Shown here in pieces: positions 1 to 4,672 of a stretch of 6,173 nt of DNA. A program made the position numbers and the translations under genes. The notes beneath the pieces were generated by a model. That model did no database searches, was not told the origin of the DNA, and saw only the letters and a list, made by a program, of their open reading frames with translations. The DNA comes from CAZRRV01 sp964406705 (GTDB taxonomy: Bacteria; Bacillota; Clostridia; Oscillospirales; Acutalibacteraceae), in contig CAYOSS010000087.1 in the NCBI GenBank assembly GCA_964406705.1, forward strand, positions 1 through 6,173. Direction: 5' to 3'. The first letter of the stretch is position 1; each line of letters starts with the position of its first letter.

Positions 1-75
1 TAACCTGCGAGCCTTTTGTACCGGACACGGAAAGTCCGGAATGAATACGGCGGGGTCCCGGAACCGGCGTCGGGG
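1..75. repeat. Partial R-family repeat unit, cut by left window edge
   Basis: These bases match the 3' part of the roughly 216 bp R unit. They start at TAACCTGCGAGCCTTTTG and run to the GGCGGGGTCCCGG segment that precedes GTACATCCGGG. They align with 216-290 and 432-506 but are more diverged (for example GTACCGGACACGG against GCATCGGGCTCGG). The array probably continues to the left outside the window. There is no sign of coding function. Confidence 0.75.
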
Positions 76-98
76 GTACATCCGGGCTTCCCCCGCGT

Positions 99-134
99 CA
101 GCAAGCCGCCGGGCTACCCGATAGGGGCTTGCTG
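99..134. repeat. R stem I (inverted repeat), unit 1
   Basis: CAGCAAGCC (99-107) is the exact reverse complement of GGCTTGCTG (126-134), giving a 9 bp stem with an 18 nt loop. Unit 2 has the same stem at 315-350 with its first pair changed to T-G. The diverged unit at 1045-1084 has a 9 bp stem of different sequence in the same place. Confidence 0.75.
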
Positions 135-156
135 CACACCCGCGAGCTTACCCGAA

Positions 157-239
157 CCGATAGGCAAAAGCTACCCGGAAGCGCCGAGCTCCGAACGACA
201 ACGGCAAGCTTTCCCTAACCCGCAAGGCTTTTGCATCGG
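157..239. repeat. R stem II (long-range inverted repeat), unit 1
   Basis: CCGAT (157-161) plus GCAAAAGC (164-171), split by a 2 nt bulge AG, pair with GCTTTTGC (227-234) plus ATCGG (235-239). That makes 13 pairs around a 55 nt interior. Unit 2 has the identical structure at 373-387/443-455. In the diverged unit it lies at 1106-1119/1177-1188 with CCGGT paired to ACCGG. In unit 3 only the 7 bp core remains (597-603/662-668). Confidence 0.7.
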
Positions 240-291
240 GCTCGGTAAGCCCTGAATGACCCCGGCGGGGTCTCGGAGCCGGCACCGGGGG

Positions 292-507
292 GTACATCCG
301 GGCTTCCCCCGCGTTAGCAAGCCGCCGGGCTACCCGATAGGGGCTTGCTGCACACCCGCGAGCTTACCCGAACCGATAGGCAAAAGCTACCCGGAAGCGC
401 CGAGCTCCGAACGACAACGGCAAGCTTTCCCTAACCCGCAAGGCTTTTGCATCGGGCTCGGTAAGCCCTGAATGACCCCGGCGGGGTCCCGGAGCCGGCG
501 CCGGCGG
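292..507. repeat. R-family tandem repeat, unit 2 (216 bp)
   Basis: This is an almost exact head-to-tail copy of the preceding unit, in the same orientation, so the duplication is recent or the copies are homogenised. Stem I lies at 315-323/342-350 and stem II at 373-387/443-455. The end (GGCGCCGGCGGG) changes into the GATCTCCGGGCTGCCC start of the next, diverged unit. Confidence 0.88.
315..350. repeat. R stem I, unit 2
   Basis: TAGCAAGCC (315-323) pairs with GGCTTGCTG (342-350): 8 Watson-Crick pairs plus one terminal T-G wobble. It is the counterpart of 99-134. Confidence 0.7.
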
Positions 508-725
508 GATCTCCGGGCTGCCCCTCGCGCAGGCAAGCTTCCGGACTCCCCCGGCAGGGGACCGCTGTACATCCGCGCGGCTCCATGAACCGGCAGGCAA
601 AAGCTGCCCGGAATCGCCGAGCCGCGAACGACAGCGGCGAGCCGCCCCCTAACCTGCGAGCCTTTTGCATCCGACTCTGCGAGGCGGGAATGAATACGGC
701 TGGGTCCCGGAGCCGGCGCTGGCGG
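508..725. repeat. R-family repeat, diverged unit 3 (about 218 bp)
   Basis: The landmarks of R keep their order and spacing: CTCCGGGCTGCCC, the GCGCAGGCAAGC segment, AACCGGCAGGCAAAAGCT, the GAACGACAGCGGC segment, TAACCTGCGAGCCTTTTGC, and GGGTCCCGGAGCCGG. Many positions differ from units 1 and 2. The next GATCTCCGGGC begins at 726, giving a period of 218. The core of stem II is kept (597-603 with 662-668), but its outer part and stem I are largely lost. The reading frames of units 1 and 2 are not preserved, which argues against a repeated protein. Confidence 0.8.
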
Positions 726-754
726 GATCTCCGGGCTACCCTCTTAGGCACAGG
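726..754. repeat. Truncated start of an R unit, joined to B
   Basis: GATCTCCGGGCTACCC matches the start of R (compare 508-523). The similarity then stops and the sequence passes through GCAACGGTA into the B-family block. The second B copy is preceded by the same kind of truncated R start, so the r-B junction is part of a larger duplicated unit. Confidence 0.6.
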
Positions 755-855
755 AGCAACGGTATAGGTGGCGGCTACCCCATAACCTCTCAGCGTTCGG
801 CGTTGGAGTAAGCCGGCGCGCTGAACTTCTTTTCTGTCCGCTTTTCATAAGGGAC

Positions 856-883
856 CCCCGCGGCGCCGTAAGGCGTCGTGGGG
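856..883 (+). repeat. 12-pair hairpin with GTAA loop inside B long copy
   Basis: CCCCGCGGCGCC (856-867), loop GTAA (868-871), GGCGTCGTGGGG (872-883). All 12 positions pair if read as plus-strand RNA, with two G-U wobbles (860/879 and 863/876). The loop fits the stable GNRA tetraloop pattern. Read on the minus strand, the two wobbles become A-C mismatches, so folding favours the plus strand. Confidence 0.6.
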
Positions 884-910
884 AGAGGAGGAGCAGTGGA
901 ATGAGCGAGC

Positions 911-932
911 TTTTCACGCTTTAGCGTGGAAA
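911..932 (+). repeat. 9-pair hairpin inside B long copy
   Basis: TTTTCACGC (911-919), loop TTTA, GCGTGGAAA (924-932): nine pairs including one U-G wobble (914/929). It lies in the segment that is absent from the compact B copy. Confidence 0.55.
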
Positions 933-1036
933 CGAGCGATATGGAACTTGCGACGACGAAGCCGCGCCGGAGCGGCGCAGAGAAGAAAAGCGGACATCGT
1001 TCCCCAGCCCAGCTGGGAAAGATTGGAAAGCCAACC

Positions 1037-1239
1037 TCACGGTAGCGGGAAGCAGCCCCCGGGCTCCTGGCAGGGGCTTCCCGCACATCCGCGAGCCTAC
1101 CCGAACCGGTAGGCAAAAGCTACCCGGAAGCGCCGGATCGCGAACGATATCTGCGAGCCAGCCCGAACCCGCGAGCCTTTTGTACCGGGCTCGGTAAGCC
1201 CCAAATGAACACGGCGGGGTCCCGGAGCCGGCGCCGAGG
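1037..1239. repeat. R-family repeat, diverged unit after B
   Basis: CGCACATCCGCGAGCC, CCCGAACCGGTAGGCAAAAG, CTACCCGGAAGCGCC, GAACCCGCGAGCCTTTTG, CCGGGCTCGGTAAGCC and GGGGTCCCGGAGCCGG follow the order of units 1 and 2. The left border overlaps the end of B, because both families share a CGCGNAGCGGGAAG-like segment, so the start is approximate. Stem I (1045-1053/1076-1084) and stem II (1106-1119/1177-1188) are kept with changed sequence. Confidence 0.78.
1045..1084. repeat. R stem I, diverged unit
   Basis: GCGGGAAGC (1045-1053) is the exact reverse complement of GCTTCCCGC (1076-1084), with a 22 nt loop. The inner AAGC/GCTT pairs match unit 1. Two outer pairs differ on both sides and still pair: C102-G131 became G1049-C1080, and A100-T133 became G1047-C1082. 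Confidence 0.72.
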
Positions 1240-1276
1240 GTACATCCGGGCTGCCCCCGCGTTAGCGAACCGCAAG
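1240..1276. repeat. Truncated start of an R unit, joined to second B copy
   Basis: GTACATCCGGGCTGCCCCCG followed by CGTTAGC matches the start of R units 1 and 2. It then leaves the R sequence at CGAACCGCAAGGGCAACAGTA and enters B. It parallels the junction at 726-754. Confidence 0.65.
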
Positions 1277-1475
1277 GGCAACAGTACAGGTGGCGGCTAC
1301 CCCGTACTCTCTCAGCGTTCGGCGTAGAGGTAAGCCGGCGCGCTGAACTTCTTTTCTGTCCGCTTTTCTTCTTTCAGCCGCGCCTGTCGGCGCAGAGAAG
1401 AAAAGCGGACATCGTTCCCCAGCCCAGCTGGGAAAAACGGGAAAGCTGACCCCGCGTAGCGAGAAGAAGTCCCCG
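1277..1475. repeat. B-family repeat, short copy with compact hairpin
   Basis: The copy matches 755-1063 at a distance of about 523 bp at its left end (GGTGGCGGCTACCCC at 766 and 1289). The distance shortens to about 415 bp at its right end, because the central loop is shorter. After the hairpin it keeps TCGTTCCCCAGCCCAG, GGGAAA and CGCGTAGCGAGAAGAAG. The perfect 10 bp palindrome CCCAGCTGGG is present in both copies (1008-1017 and 1423-1432). Confidence 0.82.
1357..1411. repeat. B inverted repeat, compact 15 bp hairpin
   Basis: TGTCCGCTTTTCTTC (1357-1371) is the exact reverse complement of GAAGAAAAGCGGACA (1397-1411). The 25 nt interior contains a smaller stem GCGCC/GGCGC (1380-1384/1389-1393). 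The result is a near-continuous long hairpin in RNA or a cruciform in DNA. It has no T-run after it on either strand, so it is not a typical intrinsic terminator. Confidence 0.8.
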
Positions 1476-1702
1476 GACCCGGACGGAGCAAGCTCCCGGC
1501 CCCGCAAAGCCGCCCCGAAGCAGGTAAGTCTGCCAAGCCGGGCGCAGCCGAGCAAGCTCCCTCCCCCGCAAAGCTTCCCCGCGCAGCGGGAAGAAGCCCC
1601 CATAGCACGGCGAAGCCGGGAGACCAAAGCCCCCCGGCTTCATCAAACCGTCCCCGCGCAGCGGCACCCGATCGCCCCATCATCGGCCAAAAAGCGCCGC
1701 CC
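1476..1702. other. Gene-free stretch after guaA with short repeats and hairpins
   Basis: I see no gene here. A 25 bp direct repeat occurs at 1486-1510 and 1550-1574 (GAGCAAGCTCCC, two variable bases, CCCCGCAAAGC; 23 of 25 identical, 64 bp apart). A CCCCGCGCAGCGG motif occurs at 1577-1589 and 1651-1663. Two hairpins lie at 1574-1593 and 1612-1641. The stretch looks like a degraded continuation of the R/B mosaic, reaching the guaA stop codon. Confidence 0.6.
1612..1641 (-). other. GC-rich hairpin downstream of guaA, without T-run
   Basis: GAAGCCGGG (1612-1620) is the exact reverse complement of CCCGGCTTC (1633-1641), with a 12 nt loop. It sits about 60 bp past the guaA stop, where a terminator could be. 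On the minus strand the stem is followed by GCCGTGCTATGG, with no T-run, so it does not meet the usual rule for an intrinsic terminator. It may serve as a 3' end protecting stem or be another repeat hairpin. Confidence 0.35.
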
Positions 1703-3226
1703 TCACTCCCACTCTATGGTCGCCGGGGGCTTGGAGGTGATGTCGTAAACCACCCGCCCCACCCCGGGGACCTCGTTCACTATCCGCCGGGAGACGGCGT
1801 CGAGCACGTCGTAGGGTATCCGCGCCCAGTCGGCGGTCATAAAGTCGGAAGTGGTCACCGCCCGCAGCGCGACCACCCTGTCATAGGCCCTCCCGTCGCC
1901 CACCACGCCGACGCTCCTCGCGTCGGTCAGCACGGCGAAATACTGGTCGGCGGCGCGCGAGAGCCCCGCTTTCGCCATCTCGTCCCGGAAGATGAAGTCC
2001 GCCTCGCGCAGGGTGTCCGCCTTCTCCCGGGTCACCTCGCCTATTATCCTCACCCCGAGCCCGGGGCCGGGGAAGGGCTGCCTGTAGACCGTCTCCTCCG
2101 GCATACCGAGCCGCAGCCCCACGGCGCGGACCTCGTCCTTAAAAAGGTCCCTCAGTGGCTCTATAATCTCGTCGAACTCCACGTGCTCGGGCAGACCCCC
2201 CACGTTGTGGTGGCTCTTGATCAGCGCCGCGTCCCCGACGCCGCTCTCTATCCTGTCGGGGTAAATGGTCCCCTGCGCGAGGAAGTTCACCCTGCCGATT
2301 TTCCTCGCCTCCTCCTCGAAGACGCGGACAAACTCCTCGCCTATAATCCTCCTCTTGCGCTCCGGGTCGGCGACGCCCTTTAACTTCGCGAAGAACCGCT
2401 CCGACGCGTCCACGGACACCAGCCTCACCGAGTACTTCTCCCGGAACAGCCGCTCGACTAAGGTCCGCTCGTCCCGGCGAAGAAGCCCGTGGTCGACGAA
2501 CACGCAGGTAAGATTGTCCCCCACGGCCGCGTGAAGCAGCAGGGCCGCCACGGCGGAGTCGACGCCCCCCGAAAGGCCGCAGAGCACCCGCCCGCCGGCT
2601 ATTTTCTCCCTGAGCTGCGCGACGGTGCGCTCGGTGAAGGCCTCCATCGTCCACTCTCCCCGGCAGCCGCAGATATTCCGCACGAAATTCGATATTATCC
2701 GGGCGCCGTACTCGGTGTGCTCCACCTCGGGGTGGAACTGCGTCGCGTAAAGCCGCCGCGACGCGTCCTCCATAGCGGCTACGGGGCAGGCGTCAGTCGC
2801 CGCCGCAGTGACAAACCCCTCCGGCATTTTCGTTATACGGTCGGTGTGGCTCATCCAGCAAACGCTTGTCGTCGGCACCCCCTCGAGCAGCCGCCCGCCC
2901 GCCGCCGTAAGGGTAACTTTGCCGTACTCGTTTACCCCCGGGGCCACCTCGCCGCCGAGAACCTTCGCCATCAGCTGCGCCCCGTAGCAGATCCCGAGCA
3001 CGGGCACCCCGAGCCGGAACAGCTCCGGGGAGCACAAGGCCGCGTCCGGGCCATAAACGCTGCGGGGACCCCCGGTAAGAATTATCCCGCTGTACCCGGC
3101 GGCGGCTATCTCCTCCACCGGCGCGGTGTAGGGGCGTATCTCGGAGTATACGCTGTTCTCCCGCACGCGCCGGGCTATCAGCTGATTGTACTGCCCGCCG
3201 AAGTCGAGCACCAATATTTTATCCAC
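1703..3226 (-). CDS. guaA: GMP synthase (glutamine-hydrolysing)
   Basis: GuaA is a cytosolic enzyme that turns XMP, ATP and glutamine into GMP, the last step of de novo guanine nucleotide synthesis. At 507 residues it is normal for the family. The N-terminal class I glutamine amidotransferase has its nucleophile Cys80 in GICYGAQ (78-84) and the His165/Glu167 pair in FHPEVEHT (164-171). The ATP pyrophosphatase domain has the P-loop SGGVDS (219-224). The dimerisation domain has RQPFPGPGLGVRI (382-394) and the intact end SKPPATIEWE. No key residue is missing. The start is GTG (3224-3226), because AGGAGGT lies 6-7 nt upstream and the next residues, DKILVLDFGGQ, are the normal family start. It is the last gene of an operon, 12 bp after trkH. 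No guanine (purine) riboswitch lies upstream, since trkH fills that space. The stop is TGA. Confidence 0.97.
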   Translation of the reverse strand: MDKILVLDFGGQYNQLIARRVRENSVYSEIRPYTAPVEEIAAAGYSGIILTGGPRSVYGPDAALCSPELFRLGVPVLGICYGAQLMAKVLGGEVAPGVNEYGKVTLTAAGGRLLEGVPTTSVCWMSHTDRITKMPEGFVTAAATDACPVAAMEDASRRLYATQFHPEVEHTEYGARIISNFVRNICGCRGEWTMEAFTERTVAQLREKIAGGRVLCGLSGGVDSAVAALLLHAAVGDNLTCVFVDHGLLRRDERTLVERLFREKYSVRLVSVDASERFFAKLKGVADPERKRRIIGEEFVRVFEEEARKIGRVNFLAQGTIYPDRIESGVGDAALIKSHHNVGGLPEHVEFDEIIEPLRDLFKDEVRAVGLRLGMPEETVYRQPFPGPGLGVRIIGEVTREKADTLREADFIFRDEMAKAGLSRAADQYFAVLTDARSVGVVGDGRAYDRVVALRAVTTSDFMTADWARIPYDVLDAVSRRIVNEVPGVGRVVYDITSKPPATIEWE

Positions 3227-3232
3227 GAATGT

Positions 3233-3240
3233 ACCTCCTC
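3233..3240 (-). promoter_or_regulatory. Strong ribosome binding site of guaA, overlapping trkH stop
   Basis: On the minus strand the sequence reads TTGAGGAGGTACATTCGTG. The trkH stop TGA runs straight into GGAGGT, a near-perfect Shine-Dalgarno, 6-7 nt before the GTG start of guaA. This fixes the GTG start and predicts that ribosomes ending trkH sit on the guaA initiation site. Confidence 0.88.
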
Positions 3241-4669
3241 AATTTCTCCAGGCGTCCGGGAGGAAGGACAGCAGCAGCGGGAATATCTCCAGCCGCCCGG
3301 CTAACATATCGAGCATAAACACGAACTTGGAAAAAACGCTAAAATCCGCGAAGTTGCCGGCGGGACCTACCTCCCCCAGCCCGGGGCCTATGTTGTTAAG
3401 CGTCGCCGCGACGGAGGTAAAAGCGGTGGAAAAGTCGTCGCAGTCGAGCGAAATCAGCAGCACCGACCCCGCGAACACTGCCAGATAGCAAACAAGGTAG
3501 GTCAGCGCCGAGTTGATGGTCTTGTGCTCCAGCGGCTCTCCATCCACGGTGAGTATCTTGACCCGCCTGGGGTGCAGCATACGGGAGAACTCCCGGCCCG
3601 CCACCTTGCCGTATATGATGAACCGCGAGACCTTCATCCCGCCGCCCGTGCTCCCCGCCGACGCGCCTATGAACATCAGCCCGACCAGCATCACCTTGGA
3701 GAACAGCGGCCAGAGGTTGAAGTCGGTCGTGGAGTAGCCCGTGGTGGTCATCACGGAGGCGGTCTGAAAGGCGGCGTCGAGGAAACTCGTATGCCCGTTT
3801 ACGCGCCACAGCTGCAGGGAAATCAGCCCCGCCGCGACGAAGTACACCGTGAGGTACACCCGCAGCTCCGCGCCGCTAAGCGCCTCCTTCCACTTTCTCC
3901 GCAGCAGAAGGAAGTAGACGTTGAAGTTCACCCCGAAGAGAAGCATAAACACGGTGATTACCACTTTTTGGTAAGACGTGTAATCGGCGCAGCTGGAGTT
4001 CAGCACCCCGAATCCGCCCGTGCCCGCCGTGCCGAAGGTAATGCAGCACGCGTCGAACACCGGCATCGACCCGCATACAAGCAGGACAAACTCCGCCACG
4101 GTCAGCACGCTGTATATCACATAGAGGAACACGGCGGTCCGCCGCGTCCCGGGGACAAGCTTGCCGACGTCCGGTCCGGGGCTTTCCGCCCGCATAAAGT
4201 ACATATTCTGTCCGTCGGCGGAGGGCAGCAGCGCCAACACGAACACGAGCACTCCCATCCCGCCGAGCCAGTGGGTGAAACTCCTCCAAAGCAGCATACA
4301 GCGCGGCAGGACTTCCACATCGCGCAGGATGCTCGACCCGGTAGTCGTAAAGCCCGAGACCGTCTCGAAAAGGGCGTCAACGGGGTTGCGGATTGCCCCG
4401 CCCAGCACGAAGGGCACGGCGGAAATCAGGCTTATAACGACCCAGGTGAGCGTCACCGCCGCGAAGCCCTCCTTGGCGTAAAACACTCCGTTACGGGGTT
4501 TCCGACGGCACAGGAGCCTGCCCGCGAGAAAGAACACCGCCGCGCAGATGACGAACGCCCAAGCCTCCCGCTCGCCCGTAATCCCGCCGTAGAGAGCCGG
4601 CATCAGCATAAACGCGGACACCGCCGCGATCGACCACCCGCAGACATAACGGATTATGCCGTAATTCAT
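3239..4669 (-). CDS. trkH: Trk-type potassium uptake protein, membrane subunit TrkH
   Basis: TrkH is the integral membrane subunit that passes potassium through four pore repeats (M1-P-M2). The 476 residues match the family length. All four selectivity-filter loops are visible: SGFTTTGSS (105-113), TAGTGGFG (214-221), MTTTGYSTTD (307-316) and AATLNNIGPGLG (421-432). The filter glycines are about 111, 218, 311 and 428. GASAGSTGGGMK (335-346) is the conserved loop between pore repeats that helps gating. The C-terminal MLAGRLEIFPLLL (454-466) is the usual family end. Many hydrophobic stretches mark the membrane helices, for example 11-30, 35-54, 70-90, 180-200, 235-257 and 390-408. ATG at 4667-4669 lies 3 bp after the trkA stop (TGA GCG ATG), with weak AAGGG upstream inside trkA, so it is probably translated by coupling. 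KtrB is the main alternative name, but the two-RCK TrkA partner favours Trk. Confidence 0.95.
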   Translation of the reverse strand: MNYGIIRYVCGWSIAAVSAFMLMPALYGGITGEREAWAFVICAAVFFLAGRLLCRRKPRNGVFYAKEGFAAVTLTWVVISLISAVPFVLGGAIRNPVDALFETVSGFTTTGSSILRDVEVLPRCMLLWRSFTHWLGGMGVLVFVLALLPSADGQNMYFMRAESPGPDVGKLVPGTRRTAVFLYVIYSVLTVAEFVLLVCGSMPVFDACCITFGTAGTGGFGVLNSSCADYTSYQKVVITVFMLLFGVNFNVYFLLLRRKWKEALSGAELRVYLTVYFVAAGLISLQLWRVNGHTSFLDAAFQTASVMTTTGYSTTDFNLWPLFSKVMLVGLMFIGASAGSTGGGMKVSRFIIYGKVAGREFSRMLHPRRVKILTVDGEPLEHKTINSALTYLVCYLAVFAGSVLLISLDCDDFSTAFTSVAATLNNIGPGLGEVGPAGNFADFSVFSKFVFMLDMLAGRLEIFPLLLSFLPDAWRN

Positions 4670-4672
4670 CGC

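Larger units (their letters stand above)
76..291. repeat. R-family tandem repeat, unit 1 (216 bp)
   Basis: The unit starts at GTACATCCGGGCTTCCCCC and is repeated 216 bp downstream with only about two substitutions over its first 205 bp (GTCAGC/GTTAGC and TCTCGG/TCCCGG). The last ten or so bases differ more. It contains two inverted repeats: stem I at 99-107/126-134 and stem II at 157-171/227-239. Because 216 is a multiple of three, the copies stay in one frame and give open frames on both strands. These frames show no protein family, no ribosome binding site and no conserved end in diverged copies, so I read the unit as a non-coding repeat. Confidence 0.88.
835..996. repeat. B inverted repeat with 138 bp interior
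   Basis: TGTCCGCTTTTC (835-846) is the exact reverse complement of GAAAAGCGGACA (985-996). The interior carries a 12-pair hairpin (856-883), a 9-pair hairpin (911-932) and a 6 bp hairpin GCGCCG/CGGCGC (964-978). The ends read TG...CA, as in some miniature inverted-repeat elements. However, the outer flanks (CTTCTTTTC left, TCGTTCCCC right) are the same in the second copy, so the two copies do not show independent insertions. Confidence 0.7.
755..1036. repeat. B-family repeat, long copy with enlarged hairpin loop
   Basis: This block matches 1277-1450 along GGTGGCGGCTACCCC, CTCTCAGCGTTCGGCG, AGCCGGCGCGCTGAACTTC, TGTCCGCTTTTC, and then GAAGAAAAGCGGACATCG, TCGTTCCCCAGCCCAG and GGAAAGC. It differs in the centre: between TGTCCGCTTTTC (835-846) and GAAAAGCGGACA (985-996) there are 138 bp instead of a compact hairpin loop. 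That centre contains two further hairpins, listed separately. Both strands are open here by base composition, but I see no protein family. Confidence 0.82.

Noticed and set aside
16..471. Open frames on the plus strand repeating a 60-residue proline-rich sequence
   Set aside because: The frames repeat only because the 216 bp DNA unit is a multiple of three. They have no ribosome binding site or family match, and the frame is not kept in the diverged units 508-725 and 1037-1239.
1..725. CRISPR array
   Set aside because: The units are about 216 bp and repeated over their whole length. There are no short constant repeats with unique spacers, and no cas gene is in the window.
1357..1411. Intrinsic terminator
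   Set aside because: The 15 bp stem is strong but is not followed by a T-run on either strand, and it lies about 300 bp past guaA.
790..1683. Minus-strand open frames in both B copies sharing FPSWAGERCPLFFSA
   Set aside because: The shared peptide is the translation of the conserved inverted-repeat arm and the CCCAGCTGGG palindrome. Several frames are open at once because of base composition, and the surrounding residues do not align between copies.
2489..3304. Long plus-strand open frame of 271 codons opposite guaA
   Set aside because: It is antisense to a complete guaA with all catalytic motifs. Its composition (rich in R, H, P, G) is that of a GC-rich shadow frame.
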